Under the pieces are notes generated by a model, which did not search any database, had not been told where the DNA came from, and saw nothing but the letters and a program-made list of their open reading frames with translations. The position numbers and the translations under genes are program-made. Shown piece after piece: positions 1 through 11,869 of a stretch of 64,000 bases of DNA. Positions within the stretch are counted from its first letter, which is position 1. The number at the start of each line of letters is the position of its first letter. The stretch spans positions 62,001-126,000 of the forward strand of contig JAAOMT010000085.1 in NCBI GenBank assembly GCA_016748015.1, read 5' to 3'. Origin of the DNA: Geosiphon pyriformis. Its lineage: Eukaryota; Glomeromycota; Glomeromycetes; Archaeosporales; Geosiphonaceae.

Positions 1-1440
1 ATGGCATTTCCTTAGAGTATCAGTCTTGACCACAGCAGAATCCAAATCATCTTGAAAGTCAAATATAACCAAAGCAAACCAGAAACAACAACCAGAATCA
101 GGAGACTGAGGGATAAAGCATGTCCACCCACCAACTCGAGAAATCATATCACTAATTTCAAAAGCTGTGCAACCAGAAAGAAGATTGACCAACTTGGTCT
201 TGAACCTATCACAAAACAGAATGATCTCATTCTGATTAATAATTGGAAGAATCTTAACACTATCTTTGCCCACCAGAATTGATCAATGATTGAGAGCAGC
301 AGTAGCAGCATCCAATTTCTTAAAGTAAACAACCACATACTGCCAAACACCAGCAGGCTTCAGTATAACACGAGCAACTTCATCAAATACACCAAGAGCC
401 ATCTTAATATTAGCAGCTGACACACCCAAAGATACATCACACAGCACAACAGTGACAAGAGAGGAACCAGATTCAGAAACCACCAAAGACTTGGCAATTT
501 TGAGAATGGTCAAATAAACAGAGCTTGTAAGCTCAACCAGAAACACAGTTTCTAAAGACTGTTAAGAAGCAAACTTCACACAGAAAAGCTTCACATTGTC
601 TTTTAAAACAGATTTAGCACCCAAAAAACCATGTACAGACTGAAAAACAGCCTTAACATGAGCCAATTTGATTTTAAAAGTAGCACCAGGCACCAGAGTG
701 GAGGCCACCCACCCAGCAAATCTTTGACAACTAGTAATAATTTCCCAAGCACCACCAGAAATAGTACCAGAAACCAGAGGAAGAGATGATTCAGTCTTCA
801 TTTAATCAGCCCAGTTCTCAAGAACAGGTGACCCAACAGAAGGAAATTGTTTTGCTTTCAAAACTGGTGATGATCTGTCAGAAGACACCACATTTGGCAA
901 CACAGCCAGTGGTTGATCTTGGCCCATCTTGGATGACATGCCAGATGATGCTATGAAGATCTTATCTAAGATCTCATTGGGAACCACAAAGGAGTTCAGT
1001 GTAACAATAGCAAAGGCAAGCGACTGCTCCCATTTTTCTGAGCTTTTGGTCTTTTTGACCATTTTTTTTGAAAAAGTGGTGCTAAAAGCACCAAATGTTG
1101 AATCTATAGAAGAGAAAACCAGCTTATTTACTGGTCTGTTATTAAAAACTTTAGGGCTCTTAGTCAGGGTGAAGGCAACACTGGGACTAACCCAAGTGTG
1201 TCTCTTTGAGGAAACTTTGACTGGTGAGAAACCAGCCAAAGATGAGGAAGTTGCTTCAATGGCCACCAAAGACAGCTTATTACGATTATTGGGTAAAGGG
1301 AAGACTTCTAAAACATTTTGCCTAGTTGCTTTTATAACAGAGAGAGCTTCTCTAATTGAAATTTTATTAGATATCTTAGGACAGATATTCGGTGCAGCTT
1401 TTTTACTCTTCACTCTGGTTGTGATCATAAAATTAAGAAA
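1..1440 (-). pseudogene. LINE ORF1 relic, RRM-containing, cut by the window edge
   Basis: Reading the minus strand from about 1428 down to base 1 gives one continuous frame of about 476 codons broken by only three stops (TAA at 802-804, TAA at 562-564, TGA at 283-285) and no frameshift. The first two sit where Gln (CAA) would fit. The third sits where the related ORF1 of LINE D has Trp (context NH-stop-SILVGKDSVK against TARWSVLMGKDSVR). An RRM-like stretch covers about 230-430, and a second fold with the GGHTCFI signature lies at about 60-190. The zinc knuckle expected after it would lie beyond the left edge. I infer the RNA-binding protein of a non-LTR retrotransposon, from a subfamily distinct from the other copies here. 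No ORF2 is visible because the window ends. Confidence 0.7.
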
Positions 1441-2547
1441 ACAAAGAGTTTTCCAATATATTTATTTATTTTTTTTTTATATGGTTTTTTTAATTTGAAA
1501 TTAATTATAAAAAACAATATTAAATTTTTTGTATAAATTTGCTTTTTAAGTTTTTTTAAATGCTATTATTTAAATTAAGTTTTTTAATTTTTATTTTCTT
1601 ATCATTTAAAAAATTATAAAGTTTTTTATAATGTTTGTTTTTGTTATTATAATTTTATGTAATGTTTTTTTTAATAAAATCAAAAATATATTAATTATTT
1701 TTAATTAATTTCTAAGTATTAAGTTAAAATTTATTGTTTTGTGTTTTTTAATTAGTTTTAATAATTAAAAATAATAAAAATATATTTTTTATTAATTAAA
1801 AGAAAGTTATTGCTTTTTATAAAATATTTTAAACCAAATTAATTAATTTTTTTTGGTTATATAGTTTATAAAATTAATAATTTGGTTTTTCAAGTTAATA
1901 ATTAAATATTTTATTTTTTAGTTTTTAATATCAATTATTATTTTTAAGTCTAAAAAGCTTTTTTAAACTTTTAAATATTATTAATATTATTAATATTAAA
2001 GTTTTAATTATTTAATATTTATTTTTAAAACTGTTTTTATTGCTTTTTTTAAACAAAATTTTAATTTTTTGCTATATTCAAACTTTCTGCTAATTGAATT
2101 ATTAAATTTATATTTTATATTAAAACTATTAATCTTTATTAATATTTTATTTTGGTTTTTGGTTTTTTTGGTTGTTTTATTAATAAAACATATAAATTTA
2201 AATTTATTTTTTTAAAATTTAAGCTATAAAATTTGTTTGCTTTTTTAAAAACTTAATTTAAAAATATTATTAAAATAATTATTATTATATTTAAAAATTT
2301 TAGCCAATTTAAAAACAAGAAAAAAACTTATTTATTTAATATATAAATAATTTTAAAGATTATAAATTAGTTATTATTAATTATAAAAAAATATATAATA
2401 TAAATATTATAATAAAAAATAAAATTAAGTTTAATAAAAATATAATTAAAAGATAATTACACAAACTTATTAAGAATAAATAAGTTTTTATTAAACATTT
2501 TAGCAAAATTAAATTATTAAATATTTTTGTTTTAAAAAATATATGGA
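1441..2547. other. A/T desert, no gene seen
   Basis: Almost pure A/T with no supportable ORF. It includes an imperfect inverted repeat near 1833-1893 (arms ACCAAATTAATTAA and AATTAATAATTTGGT). About 400 bp of it resembles 40980-41340, on the other side of LINE D. Probably a very old decayed repeat. Confidence 0.5.
1833..1893. repeat. Imperfect A/T palindrome
   Basis: The arms ACCAAATTAATTAA and AATTAATAATTTGGT can pair around an A/T-rich loop. A cognate palindrome lies at about 41270-41335 in the same orientation and the same position relative to a minus-strand LINE ORF1. Function unknown. Confidence 0.45.
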
Positions 2548-3040
2548 TAATAAGGTGAAAAGCAAAGAAGCTAGTATTAGTAATGTGTTTAATATCGAAA
2601 ACATAAACAATATAGAAAATGAGTTACATGAATTCAAACACTTCTAAAACTGACAACATGATGAATGATACAACTCCAAAAAAGATGTAAATAAAAACAT
2701 TTGTCTTGAGTAAGTTACTGAAAGTGTCTTCTTTCAAGAATTTGAATGACAATGATACTAAAATAATATTGCCAGCATCTAAATTTGTTGGTTTGAAGAA
2801 GTTGTCATTAGTTGTAGCACAAAGCAAAAAAGTCAGAAATTATGACCTGAAAAAGTTATTCATATTAAATGTGGAGTTATCAACTGTATTTGGCAAGTCT
2901 TCTGTTGATAAATTAATAGCATTGAAAAAAAAATTTTATTGTGTAAATAGTTTTGGGAGAACATCTACTCTCTTAAAATTTTCTAATTAAGCTTAATTTT
3001 AAATCATTAGACTTTTTATAATAAAAATAATTAAAAACAC
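2548..3040 (+). pseudogene. LINE A ORF1 N-terminal fragment
   Basis: The ORF at 2706-2990 carries KLFILNVELSTVFGKSSVDK followed by LIALKKKFY, aligned with KLFALNIELSAIPGKTIKDK and LVCVKKIFY in LINE D ORF1 residues 183-211. The upstream text (NMMNDTTPKK, then NIENINNIENEL) matches LINE D residues 95-130. Stops interrupt it near 2645-2690, and it fades out where the Gypsy relic begins. Confidence 0.75.
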
Positions 3041-3079
3041 TTATTTTAAAATACTCAAATATTTTTGCCACAAAAAATG

Positions 3080-5450
3080 AATTTGGTTAAACCAATTTGG
3101 TTTATTACCAAATTTATACAGAAAATGCATTATTTATTAAGCAATATGCTTACTAAGTACCACTATTTGAACATAATTTTATAAAAAATAAAGTTAATTA
3201 AATGTTAAAAAACAGAATTATACAACTCTTTATAAGCTCATAATTTTTATTTGTTATTCTAATACAAAAAAAGAATAGAAAAATTTAATTCTGCATTAAC
3301 TATAGAAAACTTAATAATATTATTAAGAAAGATGTTTATTTTTTATTATAAATTGATAAAATCTTAAATACTTTATGAAAATCTAAATAGTTTTTAATTT
3401 TAGATTTTGCTAGTAAATAATTAGTAAGTAATTATAGATTTTAACAACCAAGAAAAAACTATCTTTATAACTCAAAATAGCAATTACAAATTTAATATAA
3501 TATTATTTGGATTAATTAATGCTTTCATAAAATTTTAATGGCTAATAAATATTATCTACTCTGAAATTTTGTAAAAATCTGTAATGGTCTACTTGAATAA
3601 TACAAATGTGTTCTTACCAATATTTAAAAAGCATTTTAAATATTTACAACAAATTTTTAAAAAACTTTAGACTATTGGACTAAAACTTAATCCTGAAAAA
3701 TGCTTTTTTAGAAAATTACAATTTGTTTTTTTAGAACATATTATTAAGAAAAACAAAATAAAACCCAATTCTGCAAAAATTGATAAGATCAAAAAATTTT
3801 TTTACTTTCAAAATCTGACTGAATTTTGGAAATTTTTAGGACTTATCTTATATTACTAAAAGTTTATAAAAAATTTCTTAATAGTAATTCAACTCTTAAA
3901 TTAATTATTAGTTAAAAATACAAAATAAAAATAGAGTAAAAAACAAAAATAAGTATTTAATTATCTGAGACAAAAGTTCATTAAAGCTTCAATCTTAATA
4001 TATCTTAACTTTATTAAAAAATTTATACTTGTAATCAATGTTTTTAGAACAAATTTAGGTATTATTCTGTTACAATAAGATAAAAAAAAGAACATATGAT
4101 TATATATACCAGTAAAGATTTAAGCATAGCCAAAAAAAATTATGTTGTCTATAAAATAAAATATCTCACAATTATATAGACTGTAAAATATTTTAAACAA
4201 AATTTACTATGTGACTTCTTTAATATTATCACAGATTACAAAAAACTTATCTGGCTAATAAACAAAAACTTATTAAAAAAACATTATACCAAATGAATTA
4301 TTTTATTACAACTTTACATCTATAATATTATTTATAAAAAATACTAAAAACACTAATACAAACTGTTTATTACAAATAAAACACACATAATTACCAAAAA
4401 CTACTTATTATTTGATCAAAATGAACACTAAAACAAACTTATACTTGAAATAGTATCTTATAATTCTTTAATTATCAACAAAATTATTGTTAAAAAAACA
4501 AACAAAAATTCAGAAACAAACTAAATACTATTTGATTAAAAAAAATATACTATATTAATATAATTTATTCTAAATAATTACTAAAATTAAAAAAAAAGAA
4601 TTAAAAGTAATTAAACTTTTATGATCTATTAAAATAAGAAAACTATTTAATAGAGTAGAAATTAATTTATTAAAACTACTAATTATTATTACTAAAAGAA
4701 ATTAATACAAACACTAAATCACTTGCTAATTTTATGTATAAAAATTTGATCTGTAAATATGACTGCCCAAAAAAACTATTTTCAAATTAAAAAACCTACT
4801 TTGTAAATAAGTTGCTTATTAAAATCAGCCAATATTTTGAAATAAAACAATTTTTTTTATTATTTTATCATCTACAGACAAATAAATTGGTAAAATAGTA
4901 TAATAAAACATTATGTAAATTACTGGTAAAAATAAGCAATAAAATAAAACAAAAATAGAATTTATTTATTTATTTAGTTTTATTGACATATTAAACACTA
5001 AAAAACAACACTACAAAATTCATATCATTCAAATTAACATGTAAAAAAAATGTTATGTTATCTATAAAATTAATAACAAACACTTATTTAACAGAATCAA
5101 TAAACAAGAACAACTTACAAAAAACTATTAAAAGACAGAACTGTTAGAAAAACTAGAAAACAATTGCTAATGTACAATTAATAATATTGAATACTTTCAA
5201 GAATAACAAAAAGTTCAACATAATAGCAAACTTTCAGAACAATCTATTGTTTACAAAATAGAAAACAAAATTTTATTATATCAAACAAAAGCAAAAAAAC
5301 AATAAAATAAAAAATTTGACAACAAATAAAATAAACTTTTCTATATCTATAATGTCTTAAATAATAAAGCATATAAGTTATATTTAAATAAAAAAATTAC
5401 ACACAATAACCAATTAAAAATTTATTAATAATAATAATTATCTGATCTAT
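3080..5450 (+). mobile_element. Gypsy1: heavily decayed Ty3/Gypsy pol relic inside LINE A
   Basis: Conceptual translation, with many stops, shows Ty3/Gypsy pol in order. RT start at about 3130-3330 (FCINYRKLN, KKDVY). RT core at 3480-3760 (FNIILFGLINA, YLNNTNVF for the catalytic YLDD, LKLNPEKCFF). Connection and RNase H at 3830-4260. Integrase core at 4740-5000 (CPKKLFS, HLQTNKLVK for HPQTNGLVE). Integrase C-terminal fold at 5240-5430. Nearly every difference from a working element is G/C to A/T. Gag, protease and clear LTRs were not found. The YLDD catalytic Asp pair reads Asn-Asn. Confidence 0.75.
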
Positions 5451-7530
5451 TAATATCTAAATTAAGAATACATATACTAATTGTGTCTTTTAACCAAATT
5501 TTATAAGACTTGGAGCCAATAGTAATTATTAAACATTATTTAAGAAATAATTAATCTGATTAATTACATTTGAATTATTATTATTAATATTTAAAAGAAA
5601 TTAAAACAATCTTAAAAATAGTTAAAAAAATCAAAAACATTAAATTATCAAAAATTTTTTTAATTTTTATATATAAAAATAATTCATTTTAATTAATTAA
5701 TTATTTATTTTATTATAAATATACTTGAAAATAGTATAAATATTTTTTAACTTTTATTTTGGCTACTACAAAAAAATAATTTCTTATTAAAAATTACTCT
5801 TAATTATTCTGAAATATTATTTAAAAAAAGAAATTCAGCCATATAAAAAAATAAGCTAAACACAAACTGTTTTAACTCTTATAACAAAAAACAAAAAAGC
5901 ACTAATACATTAATTAATAAAATTATAGAAAAATTTTAGCTTCTAAAAAATACAGTGTCTAAAGAAAAAACAAACTTAATTGCTTTTTTTTGTTATATAT
6001 ATTTTATAATAGCTGTATAATTAAACTTTTAAACAATTTACAACTAGAAAAACAGCAAAAAATTTGACAAAACAAAACTCCAGAAGTTTAAAAAACCGAC
6101 TAAAAAAAGCAACTTTAAGCACTGTTTTAGAACAGTATACCAACTCTATATACTGTTTTAATATTGTTTAGAAGTATTGTTAAAAAACAAAATAAACATA
6201 CTTATTTTTAATAAAATTAAAAGACTTATTAACAACAAATTCCAGAATTTACAAAAATAAATAATCTAAACAAATATACAAATCTTTATATTAAATATTG
6301 ATATTAAAAAAATACATATCAATTTTAATAAAGCTTAATCTTAAAAAAAAGATAATATTATCTGATAAAAATTAACAAAAATCAAAAATAATAATATTAC
6401 AATATATTAACCAATTATTAAATAACAGTATAAATAGCACAGATTAACAAATAAAATTAGAAAACATAATGTGTATATGATAATATGCAAATTGTGCACA
6501 AATGTATTTAATTTAATGTAATTATAAACAAATAAGCCAAGAGATACTTACAGTTAAATTAAAGACCTAATAGCTTTAACAATTATTTACTAATTAATTA
6601 TAATAAACATGAAAATATATAACTTAAAATATGTATATATTAATTATTAATATTTAGAATTTTAGAAAAAATAGTTTTTTAACTAGAAAAAATTAAAGAA
6701 TTAAAAAAAAATCAATTAGATAAAATAAATTATAATTTTAAAAAAAGCTAAAAAGTATGTTTTTTAAGCTTTGTATTATAATATTCACCAATATTAAAAT
6801 TAGTAAAATTAGAGAACTTTCTTTTTTATAATCTAGTCTTTTATAAATAATCCAAAAAACCACTACTTTTTTTTACTATTGTCTTTTTATTAATAAAAAA
6901 AATAATAGAAAAATCTAATACACTAATAAAATATGAATAAGATCCAAGTTTAATAAGATTAAAAATACATTAAAAAAATATTAACTACATGAAATTATCT
7001 AGAAACTACTTATAATAATATCTTGACCAAAATTAACAGTTAATTTAAAAATCCAGAATAAGCTCTTTATATCTTAAAAAAAATAATAATTTCTGATCAA
7101 AATTATTTTATAAATACTAATTTTGTTGAATTTTACTTTTTAATTATAATTTTTTTTGAATTTATTAGAAATAAGATACTACTTTACTATAAACAAAAAA
7201 ATACAAATATCTGATATTAGTGTAATATAAAAAAAATATATTTACAAGAGTTTTAAAAAAAGACACAATTAGAAATATAGAGATATAACAAGAATTTTTT
7301 TGAAGAATTAACATAATAATGGTTATTAATAGCAATTTTAATAAAAACATTACATAAAAACATTAAATCAAATAAAAAAAGCACTTATTAGAGGAAATTA
7401 TTTAATACTTGCTAAAAGTTAAAAAAAATTTACCAAGCTAACTTTTAAATTCTTAAATAAAAAAAATAATAATAATTTATTACATAAAAATTTAGCATAA
7501 AAATTAAAATTAGCACTAATCAAGACTAAT
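5451..7530. other. A/T desert between the Gypsy1 relic and resumed LINE A
   Basis: No supportable gene. It could hold the decayed 3' LTR of Gypsy1 and the missing LINE A endonuclease, but I see no motif that proves either. The short ORF at 7165-7350 is A/T noise. Confidence 0.4.
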
Positions 7531-9160
7531 ATATTTATTTTTATGTCAAAATTAGATAATTCTTTATATTATTTTTAATCTAAAAAGCCATAAAGATTAA
7601 TTATAGTATAACTACTAAAAAAATAATCTGTAATAATAAACACAATTTAAGAATTGTTTTTTTATCAAATTTTTTGTGCTAATAAATGAATTTAAGAATG
7701 CAAAAATTCTTGACAATTTGAACAAAATGTGAAATGTTTTGAAAAAAATAATAGTAAAATTAGCTAATAAAATGTTTTTTAAACATTGATTTAATAAATT
7801 TAACTGTTTAAAAAATAGACATTTATTAAAGGTTTTTAAGTTAAAATTGTTGATAACCAAGATTGTAAAAAAGTTAAGCTCAAATAAAATTTTTAGGCTT
7901 AATTATCTTATTAAAATATAGTTGATTTTTAATAACATTAAGACTTTTAAAGTTAATAATATAATTTATAATAGTGTAAAGTCACTAAATATTATCAAAC
8001 ATTTATTAATAATCAAAAAAAATTACTAGAGATCCAAGAATCAAAAGTAGTTGAGGATATTTTTATTAAAAAAACAATTAAAAAAAAAATAAAAAATTTT
8101 AGTTTTAACAAGAATAATATAATAAAAAGCATATTAGAATAATTGTTTTACAAGATAGTTTTAGATTACTTGATAATTGAAAAAAATTTAGTTTTAAAAC
8201 CAAATAAAATAAAACTTAGAATTGTTAAAATCATAAAAAAATAAACAAAAAAATAAAAAGTGCTTTTAGTGCTATTTAATCTGTAATTTTGTCAATATAT
8301 GTTTTTGAATTATATTAAAGATAATGCTTTTTTAAACATAATAGAAAAGATTAACATAAATGAATTGGTTTTGGTAATTGGTAGTCTGTTTAATAACAAA
8401 GTTGTTAGTTTGTTTAATATACTTAATAAACTATAAAAATATTGTAATAACCTAGTAATAAGATGTTTTTTGGTTTTATTAAATTCTTGTTTGGCTTTTA
8501 ATAATATTTTAGTTTTGTAAAAAGTATGAATTTTAATAATTTTTAAGTCTTATAAATAAGATAGTATTTTAACAAATACGTAATCTATTATACTTATTAA
8601 AATGGTTAAAAAATTTTGTTTAAAGTTTTTTCAAATTGTATTTACTTTACAAATAACAATTTTAATATTTTTTATGAAAACAACTTTATAGTATTAAAAA
8701 GTACTTTGACTCAGTCACTTATTTTTATTATTGGTTTAATAGTAAAAAATACTTTAAAAAAAACCAAAAACTTTGACTGGTTTTATAAAATATGCATAAA
8801 ACTTATAAATTAATTAAATAATATTACCTAAAAACTAGTTTAAAATAAATTAAAATGTGTGGGTTTTTGAATGATTACAAAGTACATAATAAGTTAAATC
8901 AAAATGAATTTTCTTGCCACTATTTTAAAAAATCTTTTATAATCTCTTGTTATATAAAATAAAAAGACATAAGCATTTGTGTAAATATAGAATTAATACA
9001 AACTTTGTAACAAAAACAGATAAAGTAAAAATTAATAAAAAAAGATTGTTCTTTTTTACAGTTAATGCTTTGTTAATAATACAATTTAGATAAAAAGTAG
9101 TTAAGCTTCAATACAATACATTTTGAAAATTGTTAATAAGTTTTTTAAGATCAATAATAT
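7531..9160 (+). pseudogene. LINE A ORF2 fragment: endonuclease tail, linker and RT
   Basis: Matches LINE D ORF2 in sequence: KFKDLSS-like text at 7650, the SRHWFSEFK-like segment at 7770-7800, KIVKK at 7865, and the NAFLNIIEKI segment at 8320. The ORF at 8616-8813 carries LKSTLTQSLIFIIGLIV, equivalent to LKGTSTQSLVFAVGSVI before RT motif A. Motif C at 9069-9083 reads FVNNT, with both catalytic Asp changed to Asn. At 9160 the reading frame is cut by the Gypsy2 LTR and resumes at 16914. Many stops and some indels. Confidence 0.75.
9157..9160. other. Target-site duplication ATAT, left copy (Gypsy2)
   Basis: ATAT abuts the left LTR and is repeated at 16914-16917 after the right LTR. Using it once restores the LINE A codons for K-I-N-N-I-S-I-N-N-N. 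Confidence 0.85.
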
Positions 9161-9672
9161 TGTTACAGATTGGAGTAACAAGCTAACAAATAGCAAGGGA
9201 GAACAGGATTGTAAGGTGATGGAAATAATCAAAGGAAATTCAACTTCAAAGAGCGAATTGAATAAGTATAGATTCAATATGTAAGATTAGTCTTATAAAA
9301 TATCTCAGTCACTATACTTTTCAAAGATAACTGGAGAATCTGAAGGTAAAGGAATAGTCTGTACTGTCAACAAATAATCATACTTGGTATAATTCTATGC
9401 CTCATATTGGCACTCTTAAAATTCAATATTAAGTATCAGATGTGTTCTTTAGTCATGTTTTATTTAATAATTTTCAAATGTTGTAATTACACGTTTCAGG
9501 AAAAGGGTAAGGAATAACCAACAAGTAATCTTTTATCTTTAAGATGTTCAGATACTTGAAAGTAGAGAAAGGGAAATTAGCAATAAGAGAAGGATTAAGA
9601 TGAAAGTTGTTATTTTATTTATTTGATTTCCTTGATTTTTTCATATTTTTCTACAGTTAAGAGATTCATTGC

Positions 9673-9679
9673 TTATATA
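9673..9679 (-). promoter_or_regulatory. Probable TATA box of the Gypsy2 LTR
   Basis: The element-sense sequence GCTATATAAG lies just downstream of the 12-bp repeat array and upstream of an AATAAA-rich stretch, as expected for the U3/R boundary. The same box is at 16711-16717, and a decayed form is in the solo LTR near 52670. Confidence 0.55.
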
Positions 9680-9691
9680 GCTATTAAAAGT

Positions 9692-9787
9692 GGTCAATAA
9701 TCAGATCAACGACTAGATCAATAATCAGGTTAATGATTAGGTTAATGATCAGGTCAACAGTCAGATCATTAATCAGGTTAATAATCA
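9692..9787 (-). repeat. Eight tandem 12-bp units in the LTR
   Basis: Exactly eight 12-base units, each close to GGTYAATRATCA on the plus strand (for example GGTTAATGATCA and GGTCAACAGTCA). The array ends about 12 bases from the TATA box in the element sense. The other LTR carries eight units at 16730-16825. This is the usual place for a U3 enhancer, but no factor is identified. Confidence 0.85.
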
Positions 9788-9875
9788 CTTACTAAAAATA
9801 GAATGGCTAATTTATATGACATCAGTGGCTAATACATATAATAATTAATAAAAAGTATAAGTTTCAACCATAACA

Positions 9876-9888
9876 TCATTCTCTCCAA
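9876..9888 (-). other. Polypurine tract next to the 3' LTR
   Basis: The element-sense sequence TGGAGAGAATGA directly precedes the 3' LTR start TGTTA. This is the position and composition of the primer for plus-strand DNA synthesis in LTR elements. Confidence 0.6.
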
Positions 9889-10092
9889 AGAGATTAAGTT
9901 TTGGCAAAATTAAGCTATTTATAGTGTAATTAATTAGAAGAGTTTTATCTAACTCAAAGCTAACTAGTTTGTTGAAGTTTTTTGTGAATAAGATATATAA
10001 CACTTAAGACAAAATGAGTTTTGTATTCAGGAGACCAAATATTTGTATTAGAGTTTTGGCTCTTTTAGCAATAATTAAAACTTTTGAAACAT

Positions 10093-10500
10093 CTAACTGT
10101 ATAATGTCCAAAATTTCTGCCTGTATTCTGAAGTTGTTTTCTTCATGAGTTTCATATCTTTTATGATTTCACCAAGGCAACCATAGAGTTTTAATTGCCT
10201 TCCATATGACAAGTTTTTGTCTATGAGTAAGATTTCTTGAAGTGTTTTTCCAATTGTGTTGGAAGATAGGAGTATAGCTGCTGTTATACTTTTCAACAGA
10301 TATTTATCTATTTTACTATCAATTCTTTCTCTTCTGGTAGTAGTTTTCTTTGGTCTAATAACAGTATGTGTTCTACTGTTATCAGTTATAGTGGTTTGTT
10401 TTCCAATGGTCAGAGTAACATTTGGATAGTTTTTGATCCAATACTCATAAAAAGTATAAAAAGCATTTTGAATGTTTTGATCCAGAAAATAATTGTTCAT
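10093..10500 (-). CDS. Extra ORF of Gypsy2 between integrase and 3' LTR, unknown function
   Basis: An uninterrupted 135-codon ORF with a true ATG (10498-10500) and TAG stop, placed after the integrase C-terminal region. The product is basic in its middle part (RPKKTTTRRERIDSK, about residues 49-63), with hydrophobic and helical-looking stretches on both sides and no cysteine finger, signal peptide or clear membrane segment. I do not recognise the family. It is better preserved than gag and RT in the same element, which have several stops. It may be a pol C-terminal extension that lost its join, or a separate accessory protein. The short length means chance survival cannot be excluded. Confidence 0.45.
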   Translation of the reverse strand: MNNYFLDQNIQNAFYTFYEYWIKNYPNVTLTIGKQTTITDNSRTHTVIRPKKTTTRRERIDSKIDKYLLKSITAAILLSSNTIGKTLQEILLIDKNLSYGRQLKLYGCLGEIIKDMKLMKKTTSEYRQKFWTLYS

Positions 10501-10569
10501 ATTAATTAAAGATATCTCTGTTTTGGGAATGGTGCATTTATTTATACTTAATTTTTGCTGATCATTTGA

Positions 10570-11720
10570 GTTGGTATTATCAAAACGGGCAGCTAATCAG
10601 GTTGTTTATGATATTTTTTGAGTTGTGTACCAGGATAATCATTGAAGATTGTTCCAAATTGATCTTGAAGAATATAAAAACTATTGTTCAAAACTTTGTT
10701 GACTATAAAAGGTCCTTTCCACTGGCTAGAGAATTTATCACCATAAATATTGTCTCTATCTAAATGGTATTCCAATACTAAGTCACCAACACTTAAAAAA
10801 AGTGTTTTATAGGTTTTTTTTTTCTTAAGCTTTTTTTGGAACTGTTTTTATCTTTTCAAAAGCAATTATTTGTGCTTCTACTAAGGAGTTAAGAATAGTA
10901 CCAAGTCTTCTTTGCAAAATGTCTTTGTAATTTCCTATTGTAATCTCTTCAAAGAGTATTGTTTTAATGTCAGTTTCTATTGGTAGTGTTACTATGCGTC
11001 CATAGAACAGATAAAAAGGTTCATAACTTGTTATGTCATGATTTACAGTTCTATAAGCAAACAAAGCTAAAGACAGTACTTTGTCCCATAAGTTTGTTTT
11101 TTTACTGGTTTTGGCTAGGGTTTTACATAATATTCTATTGAAATGTTCTACTAGGCCATTTGTTTGGGGGTGATAAGAGGAGGAAAGTTTATGATGTATT
11201 CTCATTTTTCTACAAAGTTCTTTAACTAGTGTATTGAGAAAAGCTCTTCTTCTATTAGATAAAGTTTTTTGGGGCAGCCATGACAGCAGATAATATCTTC
11301 ATAAATGAAATTGGCTATTGAGACTGCTGTTTGGTCTGGGGTGGCTCTTGCTTTTACCCACTTTGTAAGATAGTCAGTAGCTGTGATAATATATTTGTTG
11401 CCATCAGGAGTGATTATTAAAGATCCAACAACATCTATACCAATTCTGTCAAATGATTGACCAACAAAGATTGGATAGATATCTTCTTTGTGATTGGGTT
11501 TGCCTCTTCTTTGGCAAATGTTATAGGTTTTGATGTATTCAGCAATGTCTTTTTCCAAGGTAGGCCAATAATAGCAAGCTAAAGTTTTCTAAATTGTCTT
11601 TGTTTTTCCAAAGTGTCCAGCTAATGGGTCAGTGTATATGTTGTATATTACAATTTCTCTTTCTTTAAATCTGATGACTCTCTGGAGGCAGTCAGGATCT
11701 TTTTTGTTTCTTTTGTATAA
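10570..11720 (-). pseudogene. Gypsy2 integrase
   Basis: Fragments in order on the minus strand. Zinc-binding end and core start at 11226-11558 (ICQRRGKP; FDRIGIDVVGSL with the first catalytic Asp; ATDYLTKWVKA). Core end at 10825-11205 (HPQTNGLVEHFNR with the catalytic Glu; LALFAYRTVNHD). C-terminal SH3-like fold at 10593-10775 (KFSSQWKGPFIVNKVLNNSF). The second catalytic Asp, expected after CPKKL, is lost in a scrambled stretch (CPKKLYLIEEELF) that also holds a frameshift near 11225. One Cys of the HHCC finger reads Tyr (YNICQRR for CxxCQRR). It would join element cDNA to the genome but is broken here. Confidence 0.85.
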
Positions 11721-11869
11721 TTGGTTCTGGCAGATCAAATAAAAATTTGATTGTTTGCACAAATGTTCTCTTTACTGTCGAGTGTATTTAGGTGGGTATT
11801 GTCTTTTACCCAAAAATTCCATTAAGGCAGAGTAGTTGTCCAAGTCCATTATCATGTTTGTTTATAAAG

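Larger units (their letters stand above)
9161..9875 (-). repeat. Gypsy2 3' LTR
   Basis: Starts TGTTACAGATTGGAG and ends CAACCATAACA on the plus strand. It matches the 16199-16913 copy over its full 715 bp without obvious length change. In the element sense it holds an array of eight 12-bp units, a TATATAA box and AATAAA signals. Confidence 0.93.

Noticed and set aside
7165-7860. Minus-strand ORFs in the A/T-rich stretch
   Set aside because: Composed of Phe, Leu, Ile, Asn and Lys as expected from random A/T. The one at 7615-7860 is antisense to recognisable LINE A codons.
9692-9787. CRISPR-like array
   Set aside because: Units are contiguous 12-mers without spacers, inside an LTR of a eukaryotic element.
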